A stretch of 64,000 bases of DNA from Piliocolobus tephrosceles (Eukaryota; Chordata; Mammalia; Primates; Cercopithecidae), in NCBI RefSeq assembly GCF_002776525.5, contig NC_045434.1, forward strand, positions 110,154,199 to 110,218,198, in the 5' to 3' direction. Under the pieces are notes generated by a model that did not search any database, had not been told where the DNA came from, and saw only the letters and a list, made by a program, of their open reading frames with translations. Made by a program: the position numbers and the translations under genes. Of this stretch, positions 23,637 through 35,405 are shown piece by piece (the first letter of the stretch is position 1; each line of letters begins with the position of its first letter).

Positions 23637-24761
23637 TGTAGAGCCCTCAGAAATAATACCACACATCTACAACCATCTGACTTTTGACAAACCTGACAAA
23701 AACAAGAAATGGGGAAAGGATTCCCTATTTAATAAATGGTGCTGGGAAAACTGGCTAGCCATATGTAGAAAGCTGAAACTGGATCCCTTCCTTACACCTT
23801 ACACAAAAATTAATTCAAGATGGATTAGAGACTTAAATGTTAGACCTAAAACCATAAAAACCCTAGAAGAAAACGTAGGCAATACCATTCAAGACACAGG
23901 CATGGGCAAGGACTTCATGTCTAAAACACCAAAAGTAATGGCAATGAAAGCCAAAATTGACAAATGGCATCTAATTAAACTAAAGAGCTTCTGCACAGCA
24001 AAAGAAACTACCATCAGAGTGAACAGGCAATCTATGGAATGGGAGAAAATTTTTGCAATCTACTCATCTGACAAAGGGCTAATATCCAGAATGTACAAAA
24101 AACTTAAACAAATTTACAAGAAAAAAAACAAGCAACCCCATCAAAAAATGGCAAAGGATATGAACAGACACTTCTCAAAGGAAGACATTTATGCAGCCAA
24201 CAGACACATGAAAAAACACTCACCATCACTGGCCATCAGAGAAATGCAAATCAAAACCACAATGAGATACCATCTTATACCAGTTAGAAGGCGATCATTA
24301 AAAAGTCAGGAAAGAGCAGGTGCTGGAGAGGACGTGGAGAAATAGGAACACTTTTACATTGTTGGGGGGACTGTAAACTAGTTCAACCATTGTGGAAGAC
24401 AGTGTGGCGATTCCTCAAGGATCTAGAACTAGAAATACCATTTGACCCAGCCATCCCATTACTGGGTGTATACCCAAAGGATTATAAATCATGCTGCTAT
24501 AAATACACATGCACATGTATGTTTACTGTGACACTATTCACAATAGCAAAGACTTGGAACCAACCCAAATGTCCATCAGTGATAGACTGGATTAAGAAAA
24601 TGTGGCACATATACACCATAGAATACTGTACAGCCATAGAAAAGGATGAGTTCATGTCCTTTGTAGGGACATGGATGCAGCTGGAAACCATCATTCTCAG
24701 CAAACTATCACAAGAACAGAAAACCAAACACCACATGTTCTCACTCATAGGTAGGAAGTGA
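23637..24761 (+). pseudogene. L1 ORF2 C-terminal part, sense arm
   Basis: Continues ORF2 exactly where the inverted arm stops. Open pieces 23902-24345 (MGKDFMSKTPKVMAMKAKIDKWHL...) and 24390-24761 (ELEIPFDPAIPLLGVYPKDYKS, FTIAKTWNQPKCPSVIDWIKKMW, HHMFSLIGRK) are the Cys-rich/C-terminal domain region. The stop at 24759-24761 is at the normal ORF2 end. One frame break lies near 24345-24390. Confidence 0.88.
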
Positions 24762-25007
24762 ACAATGAGAACACTTGGACACAGGAAGGGGAACATCACA
24801 CACTGGGGCCTGTTGTGGGGTGGAGGGAGCGGGGAAAGATAGCATTAGGAGATATACCTCATGTAAATAATGAGTTAATGGGTACAACACACCAACATGG
24901 CACATGTATACATATGTAACAAACCTGCACGTTGTGCACATGTACCCTAGAACTTAAAGTATAATAATAAACAAACAAACAAATAAATAAAAGAAAGCTA
25001 AAAACAT
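24762..25007 (+). mobile_element. L1 3'UTR and A-rich tail
   Basis: Contains the G-rich stretch GGGGTGGAGGGAGCGGGG near 24816 and the end wording TGTACCCTAGAACTTAAAGT at 24941-24960, followed by (AATAAAC)-like A-rich tail. Confidence 0.9.
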
Positions 25008-25215
25008 AAATAACTACAATAGTATAATTGGATTGTAACATGAAGGATTAAGTGCTTGAGATGATGGATATTGCATTTACCTTGAAGTGATTATTACGTA
25101 TTGCATGTGTGTATCAAAATATGTTATGTGTCCCATAAATATATATACCTAGTATGTACCCCCCAAAATTAAAAATTAGAATAAATATTTCAATCAACAA
25201 TAAATAAATAAATAA
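25008..25215 (+). mobile_element. Sense L1 (older), right part: 3'UTR and tail
   Basis: Starts with the duplication copy AAATAACTACAATA (25008-25021) and continues the old L1 3'UTR broken at 18873 (GTATCAAAATATGTTATGTG, CCCATAAATATATATACC), ending in an AATAAATAAATA tail near 25213. Confidence 0.85.
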
Positions 25216-25750
25216 CAGCTGTTCATTGTGATGGCTCCTCTTGCTTTGAGTTTTCCTACTATAGGCATAGAAAAGATGCCATTTCCTACTGTCTGTGACA
25301 CTGGAATAAGCCCAAGTCCCTGACCCAGTTAGAGGCACAAAGTGAAAACCTGTAGAGCTGTCTCTGTGAGTAAAGGTAGTGAACATACCACAATATCTCT
25401 TGAAAGAAGGTACTGCTGGCCTCTGACCTGGTATTCAAGATTTACTCAAAGAAAAGGTGATTATTATCACAACTTCTCCTTCCAGTAGTTTTATCTGGCC
25501 AGTCTTAAAAGGATTTCACCAATGAATGGCACTTAACTATTAATTATTGAAATCTCAGTGCTCAAGTTTCCACCATCAAGGCTTCAGTACTTAACATAAT
25601 GAAATTAGTTGAAGATCTCCAATGATCATCTTGTGTGTTGACTGTGTGGATCTGGGCACCATGTTCTATTCAGTACCTATCAACAATCAGTCACAGCCTC
25701 CTTTACCATTCAAAGAACCCAACGTGTATTTACCCAGTTGTCTATGGCTT
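25216..25750 (+). mobile_element. Endogenous retrovirus remnant: reverse transcriptase N-terminal part
   Basis: Plus-strand frames around 25440-25750 show, with frameshifts, the start of a retroviral RT: a TTSPSSSFIWPVLK stretch near 25470-25510 in the place of the conserved NSPxWPVKK block, then a region with FYSVPINNQSQ near 25660-25690 in the place of the catalytic-domain FFSIP block. It lies between two L1 insertions and is collinear with the protease remnant at 16340-17454 and the RT end at 29986. Inactive. Confidence 0.5.
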
Positions 25751-26082
25751 ATTAATTTTTAATTGTCTATATTTAAAGTATACAACATGATGTTTTAATA
25801 CACCAATGACATCACCATATCCATCATCTCATATAGTTACCTTTTTTCATTGTAAAAATATCTAAAATCTACTAGCTAACAATGAAATATAATACAATAC
25901 TCACCAATACCAATATACTATTGTTAACTATGCTCATGTTGTACATTAGGTCTCTAGATTTATTCATCCTACATACTGCAACTGTGTATACTTTGACCTA
26001 CATGTTTCCATTTCCTCTGCCTTGCCTTCTTCACCACCCCCATAATCACTATTCTACTGTATGTATCCAGTATGTATATATA

Positions 26083-26083
<1 letters not shown>

Positions 26084-26131
<48 letters not shown>
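26084..26131. repeat. (TG)n(TA)n microsatellite
   Basis: GTGTGTGTG followed by about 18 TA units. Confidence 0.95.
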
Positions 26132-26138
<7 letters not shown>

Positions 26139-26273
26139 CATTTAAGTGAGATAGATCATGTAGTATTTCTATTTCTGTGTCTGGCTTATTTCACTTAACA
26201 TAATGTCCTCTGGGTTCATCCATGTTGTCACAAATGGCAGGATCCACTTTTTAAAGGCTGAATAATACACCAT

Positions 26274-26320
26274 TATATATACATATATATGCATGTGTGT
26301 GTGTGTGTGTGTATATACAT
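26274..26320. repeat. TA/TG-rich microsatellite
   Basis: TATATATACATATATATGCATG followed by a GT run within L1 3' sequence. Confidence 0.85.
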
Positions 26321-26605
26321 GTAGCAATTTCTTTATTCTTCCATCAATGGACACTTTGGATGTTTACATATCTTGACTATTGTGAATAATGCTGCTATAA
26401 GCATGTATATGCATATATATTTACAAGGGGCGGTGGTTTCATTTCCATGGAGTATTTCTTAGGAACTTGTATACTGTTTTCTACAGTGGTTACACGAATC
26501 TACATTCCTGCCAATGGTGTCCAAGAGTTCCCTTTTTTCCACTCCCTTGCTAACAATTGTTATCTCTTGTCCTTTTGACAAAAGCCATCCTAAGAGATGA
26601 GAGGT

Positions 26606-27213
26606 GTGATATAGTTAGAATATTTGTTCTCTTAAAATATCATGCAGAAATGTGACCCCCAGTGTTGGAGGTGGAGCCTAATGGAAGGTGTTTGGATCAT
26701 GGGGGCAGATCCCTGATGAATGGTTTGGTGTCCTCCCTCACAGTAATGAGTGAGCTCTTGTTTTATTAGTTCACATAAGATCTGGTTGTTAAAAAGAACC
26801 TGGCACCTTGTCCTCTCTCTCTTGCTTTCTCTTTCACCTGGTGACACGCTGGCTCCCCTTGCTTTCTGCCTTCAAACTGAAAGGCTTCTGTACAGCAAAA
26901 GATACAGTCAAGAAAGTGAAAAAACAACCTATAGACTGATAAATGTTTGCAAACCATTTAACTCTGAAAGGATTAATATCTAAATTATATGAGAAACTGA
27001 CCTAACACAATAGCAAAACAATGAATAGCCCAATTGAAAACTGAGCAAAAAACAATGAGTAAAAGCTTCCTGAGATACCTACCAGAAGCCAAGCAGATAT
27101 TGGTGCTATGCTTCTTGCACAACCTGCAGAATTATGAGCCAAATAAACCTCTTTTCTTTACAAATGATCTAGTCTCAGATATTCTGTTATAGCAATGCAA
27201 AATGGATCAATAT
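26606..27213 (+). mobile_element. MaLR LTR (MST/MLT1-like), sense, containing an L1 scrap
   Basis: Starts GTGATATAGTTAGAATATTTG, has CCCCAGTGTTGGAGGTGGAG and GGATCATGGGGGCAGATCCC, and resumes after 27060 with AAGCTTCCTGAGATACC...AATAAACCTCTTTTCTTTAC, the usual LTR 3' half with polyadenylation signal. Flanks GAGGT (26601-26605) and GAAGT (27214-27218) look like a 5-bp target duplication with one change. Confidence 0.85.
26874..27060 (+). mobile_element. Internal L1 ORF2 scrap inside the MaLR LTR
   Basis: AAACTGAAAGGCTTCTGTAC and following is L1 ORF2 sense sequence, cut at both ends with no A tail and no 3'UTR. It replaces about a dozen LTR bases. Confidence 0.75.
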
Positions 27214-29985
27214 GAAGTGATATATCACTGTGGTTTTGATTAGCATTTCCCTGATTACTGATGTTCAGCATTCTTTTATATATCTGTTGTTATATGTCTT
27301 TTTTGAAGAAATGTTTATTCAGATCCTTTGCTCATTTTTTCAGAGTCCAGAGTGCTCACCATTACTTGATGGAACCTCTCTTTGCTCATTTTTAAATTGG
27401 GTTATTCATTGTTTCGCTATTGAATTATGTCAGTTTCTTACATACTTTAGATATTAATCCCTTAAGAATTAACTGGTTTACAAACATTTATCAGTCCATA
27501 GGTTGCTTTTCACTTTCTTGATTGTATCCTTTGTTGTGCAGGAGGTTTTTAGTTTGATGCAGTCCCACTTATTTATTTCTGCTTTTGTTGCTTGTGCTTT
27601 TGGTATGTTATCCAAAAATCACTGGTAAGACCAATGTCAAGAAACTTTCCCTTCATGTTTTATTCTAGGAGTTTTGTGGTTTTAGGTCTTACACTCAGAT
27701 CTTTGGTGTATTTTTTAGTTGATTTTTGCATATGGTATGATAGGGATTCAATTTTATTCTTTTGCATGTAGATATCCCCAACACCAGTTTTTCCAACACT
27801 GTTTATGGAAGAGACTGTCTTTTCTCCATGATGTCTTCTTGGTGTTCTTGTTGAAAATAGTTGACCACATAAGCTTGCATTTATTTCTAGTCTGTATTCT
27901 GTTCCATTTGTCTGTCTGCTTTCATCTCAGTGCCATACTGCTATGATTACTACAGCTTTCTAGTAGATTTTGAGATAAGGTAGTGTGATACATCCAACTT
28001 TGTTATTTTTGCTCAGGAATGCTTCGGCTATTTATGGTCTTATGTTGCTCCATATGAATTTTGAATTTTTTTCCATTTCTGTCAGAAATGTTATTGGAAT
28101 TTTGATAGAGATTGCACTGAATTTGTAGATCACTTCGGGTAGTGTGGACATTTTTACAATACTCATTCTTCCAACACAAAGTTGATAATAACCTAAATTT
28201 GATTGCATTAAAAAATTCTAGTTTTACTCTCACACATTTTATGTTTTTGATGTTACAACTTATATATTTTATGTTGTATATCCTTTAAAAATTATTGCAG
28301 CTATAGTTATTTTTAAGAGATTTCTCTTTTAACATCAGCATATAGATATAAGTTATTTATACACAACCAATACAGTATTAAAGTATTATGAATTTGACTG
28401 CATATTTGACTGTATTTTTGAGTCTTTCACTTACATATGTTTTTATGTTGCTGCTTAGCATCCTTTATTTCAATTCAAATAACTCCCTTCAGCATTTTTT
28501 CAAGCCTAGTGTAATGAACTCTCTCTGCTTTTGTTTGTCTGTGAATGTCTTTATCTCTCCTTTATTTCTAAAGGACATCTTTTCTGGTTTTAGTACTATT
28601 GGTTGGCAAGTTTTGTTTTCCCTTCAGCACTTTGAATACATCATCCCACTGCTTCCTGGCTTGCAAAGTTTCTGGTGGGAAATCTTCGTTATCCTTATGG
28701 ATTTCCCTTCTATATAATGATTATCTTTTCTCTTACTGCTTTCAGAATTCTCATTGTCTTTAACTTTTGAAAATTTAATTATAATATGCTTCAGAGAATT
28801 CTTTAGGTTGATCTTGCTTGGAGTCTTTCGAGATTCATAAATTTGGATGTCGATATCCCTCACCAAATTTGGCAAGTTTTTATACAGTATTTCATTAAAT
28901 ATGCTTTCTTCCCCTTTACTTCCTCTTTTCCTTCTGGGACTTCCATAATTCAAATATCTGCATGTTTGATGGTGTCCTGTAGGTCCTTTGATATTTCTTC
29001 ACTCTTTCTCATTCTTTTTTTTCTTTTTGTTCCTCTAATTGTCTGATTTCAAGTGACTTGTGTTTGGTGGGCCTGTTAACAGGGGCTGAAGTGGGTTTCT
29101 GGCCCCTGGATAGTGTGGACTGCTTCCAGAGCCTTGATCCATAGGGCTGGTGCTGAGATGAGGATCCACTTCAGGAGCCACAAACAGTGAACCTGTTACT
29201 AAGTGTGAGGATGGGTGTGGCTTTCGCTGGGTCCCTACGAGTTCTCCTGCTGGGTCACTGGGTGGATCTCTAGGCAGGCAGTATTGCCTTAATCTGTATC
29301 TGAGAGGATCTAGAACTGAGTTTCAGGGCTATTATAGGGTCTATAGCTGGGACCAATGTCAGCAGGCCTGCCCAGAGGACTCAGGTTGCATGTAGTTCTC
29401 TGTGTCCCTGTGCTGCTGGCAGCACTGATCACAGACCACTACTGAGAGGGGCTAAGGCTGAGACTCCGAACCATTTCAGGATCTGCTGTAGACCTGGGGT
29501 CACAAGCATGTCCTGGCAAATGTTTCTTCCTTTGGGTCCCTGTGCTGCTGGCAGGACTCTTCTCTGACCACTGCTGAGCGGGGCTGGAGCCAAGTCTCAG
29601 GGCTATTTCAGCATCCACAACCATGGTTGAAGCCAGAAAACCTGCCCTAATGACTCAGGTGGACATGTCTCTTCCTGTGTCCCTATTCTTCTGGCAGGAT
29701 TGAGCCCATAGGCTATCTAAATAGCTCAGCCGTTGCTTACAATTTGTACTTCAGGACCCTGACAGAGTTCCCCATAAGGCTTCTAATAGCACTATGTAGG
29801 TGGTGTCCTGATATGAGGGCCCTCTGAGGAGGCAGTCAAAGAGGATTTGCATGCAGCATCTCCAAGAACAGGGGCAGGCAATGACTCTACACAAAATCCT
29901 AGGTCTGCCAACCTCAGTGAAATTCTTGGGCATAGTCTGGTCTTCCAATGGCCAACAAATTTCTAACACTGTTAGACATTAGCTT

Positions 29986-32250
29986 TTATAGCTCAGCCCA
30001 TCCCAGACATTTTGCCAGGCTCAACATCTGTTAAGTCTCTACATGTTCTGGCAACAACACATTCCACCCCTTTCCATTTTACTTCAGCCTTTCTACAAAA
30101 TCACTTGCAAGTCTACCACCTTCCACTGGGGGAAGCCCCAGCAATGAGCATTAGAAGAAACTCAGCAGGCTATATAAGGCAGTTGGTTCCCCCAGAAGCC
30201 AGTTTTAGATTTGAGATATTGGCCAACCCTGACAATGCTTTCTGGAGCATATGGAATAAGCATGGTCAAAAATGGCTCCTGATGGGATTTTGGATCCAGA
30301 GGCTGCCATCAGCTGCTGCCTGATACATGCCAAATATCAAATGTTTACTGATGACTGCTACAGACCAAGGCTCATTTTGGCCACCAGCAGGTAAAACTCT
30401 ACACCCAGATCCTTACTTTGTCCTGGATGGATAGATTCCTCTCGGCAACAGCTCAGCACAGCTGTGGAAGTTTCCTTGCTTAAATGGAAATGGTACTTCT
30501 AGGAGTGTGTTAAACTGGACAAACAGGTCTTTTACAAGTTCTAGGAGGTTGCAGCTTGCCCCATGCTCAATCTCTTGCCTGTGGACCTAGGGACACTGGT
30601 ACTGGCATTACCACTGCCTCTTCCTCTGGAAAATGAGGTGCCCCTTGGGACCAACTGTCTGACATGAAAAAGGAGTCAACGTACTTTACTGATGATATTG
30701 TCACCATTGTATGCAATGCAGCTTGCTGGAGAACCATGGCCTATCACTTGGCTTTGAGTACCTCTCTAACCAGGTTCAGTGTCATCAGGTCTGCCCAACT
30801 TGGAAGCTATACACTTGGCTGTACAGAATGCCCTTACTAGGTAACTTCTTCATAGATCTTCTTCTAGATCTTTACTGATTGCTAACAGCTTTACATCTGG
30901 CAAGGCCAATAGCAGAGAGATGATTTCTTAATACAAGGCTGTCCCTTCTGGGGATCCTAAATTTGTAAGGTATTGTCAACTTGGCCTATTTCTATTTTTG
31001 TTACACGTTTTTGCACAAACTTTAACATGACATTCCAGAGGCACATTTCAACAACACAGCAGGCTGATTTCTAGGATGAATACACTTTCTCTAGCCACTT
31101 CTGTTGCCTCCCTGGATCCCTCCTCACTTCCATACCTGCTGGCAACTTGGCCACATAATCCCTCTGGGCATTGAGGAATGCATGTGTTTGTTGAATGGAC
31201 CCATAGACAAGGCATTCCCCTGCAAGTCTCTCTGGCCAAGACAGAGACTGACAACTGAGACATATGCTTCAAGATCAAATATTGGTGTGAAACTCAATGG
31301 GGATCTTTTCCACAGAATTTCTATCCCTTTTCCTGGTGTTGTATTGATTACATTGATCCCTTGCCCCCTACTGCAGGCGCTGCCTAGTGTACCCTTACTA
31401 TGATTGACTCCTTTATGGGGTATGCTGGCCTTTCACTGCCTCTGGCCTAATGAGGACCATTTTAGTTTCCTTTGTTGTTCCAGATATCATAAATTCTGAC
31501 CAAGGGACTCATTTTCTCTACCATGCTACCCAGAACCAGACACTAGAACAGGGCATCTTATGGAACTTTCATTTGCCATACCAAGCACAACCTCAGGCCT
31601 CACTTAATGTAACAATGGCCCATTGAAAGACATGCTACTAAAATTACTCTTTGGTAAATGGATCTTTAAGTAGGTCTCCTTTCTCCTACAACCCATAATT
31701 TATCTCAACTCGTTATCGACAGTATTCTATATCCCTTACACTAATTTTATATAGCCTTCCACTCTGCTCCTGTTTGCTCGCAAGGGCAATCTGGCTCATT
31801 TTGCTGTCCGGGAGGATTGTACCTGTTACTCTGTCAATGATTTCTCTCCATATGAATTTGACTTTTCAATTATTCCTCCAACCTTTTTGACTTGGATGCT
31901 TAATCAAGAAACAGATGGCTAAATACAATCCCTTAATGACTGAAAGCCCATTGAAATGCCCTAGACATTTAATTTGAGCACAAGAGTACCTGGATAAGCT
32001 GATGCCAGAGCCTGAGACCCTGCCTTCGTACTCAGGATATAAAGGGTGCCTGCTTAATCCCCATCCCACGCCGAGGCAGGAATTGGAAATTATAGATACA
32101 GGGTTGAGTAGTGGAAATGTGTGGGTTGCTATTTGTGGAGACAGCAAGTTATATCTGGAGAATGCGAGCCACTTCTGGAAATGACAGATTCCAAATGTGA
32201 CCCACAGCCACCACCATACTAGTTCCCAACTCTCACTACTGGGAGGTTTG
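29986..32250 (+). mobile_element. Endogenous retrovirus remnant: RT end, RNase H, integrase
   Basis: Frames on the plus strand show, in order: the RT/connection region (open piece 30012-30323 with LANPDNAFWSIWN and GFWIQRLPSAAA), a KWKWYF-like block near 30485, an RNase H-like block near 30690-30950 (YFTDDI; IFTDC where the catalytic TD-S lies), and an integrase core at 31385-31600 with MIDSF (first Asp) and INSDQGTHF (second Asp). The third catalytic Glu region near 31600 is altered. The integrase C-terminus runs to about 32180. Many stops. The wording is closest to class III (ERV-L/HERV-S-like) pol; that is inference. Confidence 0.65.
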
Positions 32251-32339
32251 TACTTAGCTAGGAGCTACAGATGTATTTAAGACTCCAAGATTCCCCAGTG
32301 GTGTTACTACAACTGCCCCATGTCCAGGGTACAGTCTCT

Positions 32340-35300
32340 GCCAAATTAATAAAATATTGTTACTTCCCTTGGCTGTGTTTGTTAGTTTGCTTGTGCTTAA
32401 CTTGGGCACTGGGGATATGGGTCAACCCATAATGTTTCAACCTGACCCATGGAATGTGCAACAGCCCCACAGAGCCCCTTCAGTAGTGTACCACAAATTG
32501 GAGAAATTGGACCTGCCTGGAGGTTATCCTGAGCTCCATGAGAGCAGCCTATCTTTGAGCCTGGCTCATGACTGAATCCCTCCCCAGCTGGCAGCCTTCC
32601 ATTATGAATAGCTCAAATGATATTGGTGTTTAAACAATTTTGAGCAGTAGTATATGCTAGTGGACATTCTCTTGAGCATGGCCTCTATAGATTGACTGAA
32701 TTCATGTCTGTGGATTAAACCCTGGCTGTTAATTCTTTGCTCCATGGTACCTGAGATCTCTACGGGAAGCTGTGCCCCAGAATGTAGAATCATGCATAGA
32801 GTCTCTCTGAACACAGCCTATCAGTGCTCCAAGAATATACATCCTTTATAGATAGACTACGAAGGGCAGTCCCAGATCAAAGTGGCTTTAGCATTTGCCT
32901 GTTGTGTCACTGACGACCCAGCAGACTTGAAAGAAATCTGTGTCTCCCATGCACACATATGTTTATTGTGGCACTATTCACAACCGCAAAGACTTGGAAC
33001 CAACCCAAATGTGCATCAATGATAAACTGGATTAAGAGAATGTGGCACATATACACCATGAAATACTACACAGCCATAAAAAAGGATGAGTTCATGTCCT
33101 TTGTAGGGACATGGATGCAGCTGGAAACCATCATTCTCAGCAAACTATTGCAAGAACAGAAAACCAAACACCACATGTTCTCACTCATAGGTGAGAATTG
33201 AACAATGAGACCACTTGGACACAGGAAGGGGAACATCACACACTGGGGCCTGTCATGGGGAGGAGGGAGGGGGGAGGGATAGCATTAGGAGATATACCTA
33301 ATGTAAATGACTAGTTAACAGGTGCAGCACACCAACATGGCACATGTATACATATGTAACAAACCTGCATGTTGTGCACATGTACCCTAGAACTTAAAGT
33401 ATAATAATAATAAGAAGAAGAAGAAATCTGTGTCTCCAGCAGCTGCAGAGTCACCTGTAAATCTATTTTGGGCAAGACCTTCACATGTTACCATAACTCT
33501 TAGTCCTTAGACGCTCCCTTTTATTCCCTATGGATTGCTACATGGTAGGGACATCCTTTTCCTGGATTGCTCCTGACATCAACCCAATCCAAGAGGTCAT
33601 TGATAGATATGACATCATCTCAGACAATGTCATCCCAGCCCAAGTGCTTGCCAGTGGAATTGATTTCACCTCAGACAACTGCTTCTGCTCCAAACTTGGA
33701 CTGTTTTAGACATCCCCTTTAAACAACTCCCACACTCAGTGCTCAGTCTTGATTCCCCTGCTATCCATGACTGATCCAAACATACTGCAACCTTATATTG
33801 CCCAATGTGAATATGAACCCTGGGAAGACTATTTCCTTGAGATTGTTACTTGTTTGACCCTGGATCCTGCCCTGCTGACACCTGCCTGTGAAACTAAGAG
33901 TTCAAAAGTCCTACTATTGCAAAGCAGCCCTAGAGTGCATTAAGCCTCTGTGGGATGCAAAGCATTTCATCTTGAATGCCATTCAGGGTAGAGTTTCTCC
34001 TAATATGTCTTCTGTGCCATGCCTAGCCATGTACCATCCAGATTTTCTATTCCTATGTGCACTTCTAATGATTTCCTGCGATTTCTCTTTGCCTGCAATG
34101 CCAACCATGGCAGAAACAGCCATGCACCCCAGCATTCTTGAGGCTGGTGCCCAGGAAACTATACCCACAGATACCACACCCATAAATACCTCTACTTCCT
34201 GTCTTCTTCACACTTATGTCACAACAACAACTACACTAACCTGGTACAGACCAAGATCTCCAACACATATGTACAAGCTGCCAAAGTTTCAGCCATGGCC
34301 ATAGCCCTTCACAACTGTTAAGCCTACCACCAAGTCCCATTGGGCATGGACCCACCTTAATGACTTTCCTGCTGACACCACATTAGGCCAAGTTCTATCA
34401 AAGCTTACAATAAAATTCTTAAATTTCACATCTGCTTAAATATACCAGCTACCTTCATTTCTAGCTATACTCACCAGGGACAGCTGCACATTATAATCAA
34501 GTTCCCCCCTAGGCTTACCATTTGTGCCCAGGAGCCCACTAAACTTGGCCAGTTCTCCACATTGGGGCCTTCAACCTCCTTATAATATCTTCATGGGTAC
34601 ATTAGGCTCTAAATAACAGCACTTTCAGGCTCTACTGTGGCCCAAACTCATAGGCATAGCACCTTATATATTTTCCTTGCTTAATCCCCCATATTTTTCC
34701 GAATAAAACCATACTCCCATGTACAGTGGTTACACTGAGGATTCTCCTAGTTCTTTATCAACCAGCTAACTGCTCATTTCCATCAACCCCAAAACACCAG
34801 GCAAAACAGGTAATATTTATTCCCATCTTAACAGGGCTTACCATAGCCACAGGAGCTGCCAGTGTTGGCACCAGAACAGCAGCCTTTGCATACAAAACAA
34901 AATCTTAGCTGGCAACCAGCACATTTCAGATCATAGGCCCTTTCAGATCATATTCAAAGGCTACATGAAACGTTGTCCTTTACACAACAAGCCCATTTGT
35001 CTCTAACCCGAGTGATAATGGATAGCACACTGCTCTTGACTACTCACTAGCCAGGGGAGAGAGGGGTTTGTGCCATGCAAGGCACCTCCTGCCATATATA
35101 CATTAATAACTCTGGACAGGTACAGGCCAAGCTATGAGGAATAGGCTAAGAAGTAAAGAACTTTTATAAAATAACCAAAATCTACCAATGTATTTCCTTA
35201 AATACACAGGGATCTGATCTGTTCTCTTGGCTTTCTCGCACAAGGCGATGTGCCTGGTTGTGAACTGAGTTCCAACCACTTGCCATATGGCTAATAGAAC

Positions 35301-35400
35301 ATCTCCTAGTTGTCATCTGTATCAAAGTTTGCCTTCAGTGGCTAGCTAGTCACCTTTAACATCTCCACAATCCAGGTGGCAAGCAGTCTTCCTCCCAATT
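32340..35400 (+). mobile_element. Endogenous retrovirus remnant: env region, broken
   Basis: An ATG at 32357 opens a 72-codon frame with a hydrophobic signal-like start (LLPLAVFVSLLVLNL). Further down, the frame ending at 34908 has a hydrophobic, Gly/Ala-rich stretch (IFIPILTGLTIATGAASVG, about 34810-34868) resembling the fusion-peptide start of a transmembrane subunit. It is followed near 35070-35090 by CAMQGTSC, a CX6C motif where many gamma-type envelopes have CX6CC, and a hydrophobic stretch near 35290-35345. Frame changes and an L1 insertion make it non-coding. Confidence 0.55.
32948..33420 (+). mobile_element. 5'-truncated L1PA 3' end inserted in env
   Basis: ORF2 C-terminus (FTTAKTWNQPKCASMINWIKRMWHIYTMKYYTAIKK at 32970-33075), 3'UTR with G-rich stretch at 33256-33280 and tail ending TAATAATAATAAGAAGAAG. 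Perfect 17-bp duplication AAGAAATCTGTGTCTCC at 32931-32947 and 33421-33437. Confidence 0.96.
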
Positions 35401-35405
35401 AGTAT

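Larger units (their letters stand above)
18874..25007. mobile_element. Near full-length L1 with 5' inversion (twin priming)
   Basis: Two arms in opposite orientation between identical 14-bp duplications. The left arm, 18874-23636, is antisense and holds ORF2 (18874-21580), ORF1 (about 21640-22656) and a nearly complete 5'UTR (22657-23636, lacking only about the first 28 bases of the L1 5' end). The right arm, from about 23637, is sense and holds the rest of ORF2 (stop ends at 24761), the 3'UTR and an A-rich tail. About 16 bases (AGAGCCCTCAGAAATA) occur on both arms, at 23638 and, reversed, near 18874-18888. Total is about 6.1 kb, the length of a full L1. Classic 5' inversion product. Confidence 0.93.
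25755..29985 (-). mobile_element. Antisense L1 (L1MA/L1M-like), with nested LTR
   Basis: Reads from a diverged 3'UTR (25755-26160) through ORF2 (26160-28200, with a large internal loss), ORF1 (about 28480-29045; residues DIDIQIYESRKTPSKIN and HIIIKFSKVKDNEN on the minus strand at 28860-28740) to a GC-richer 5'UTR (29050-29985). It separates the RT start from the RT end of the plus-strand retrovirus. Contains TA- and TG-repeat tracts and a MaLR LTR at 26606-27213. Confidence 0.75.

Noticed and set aside
23902..24761. 147- and 123-codon plus-strand frames
   Set aside because: They are the C-terminal third of the same L1 ORF2.
32357..32575. 72-codon frame with a signal-like start, possible small secreted protein gene
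   Set aside because: It lies at the expected env start of a decayed provirus and is followed by stops and frameshifts; no sign of an independent gene.
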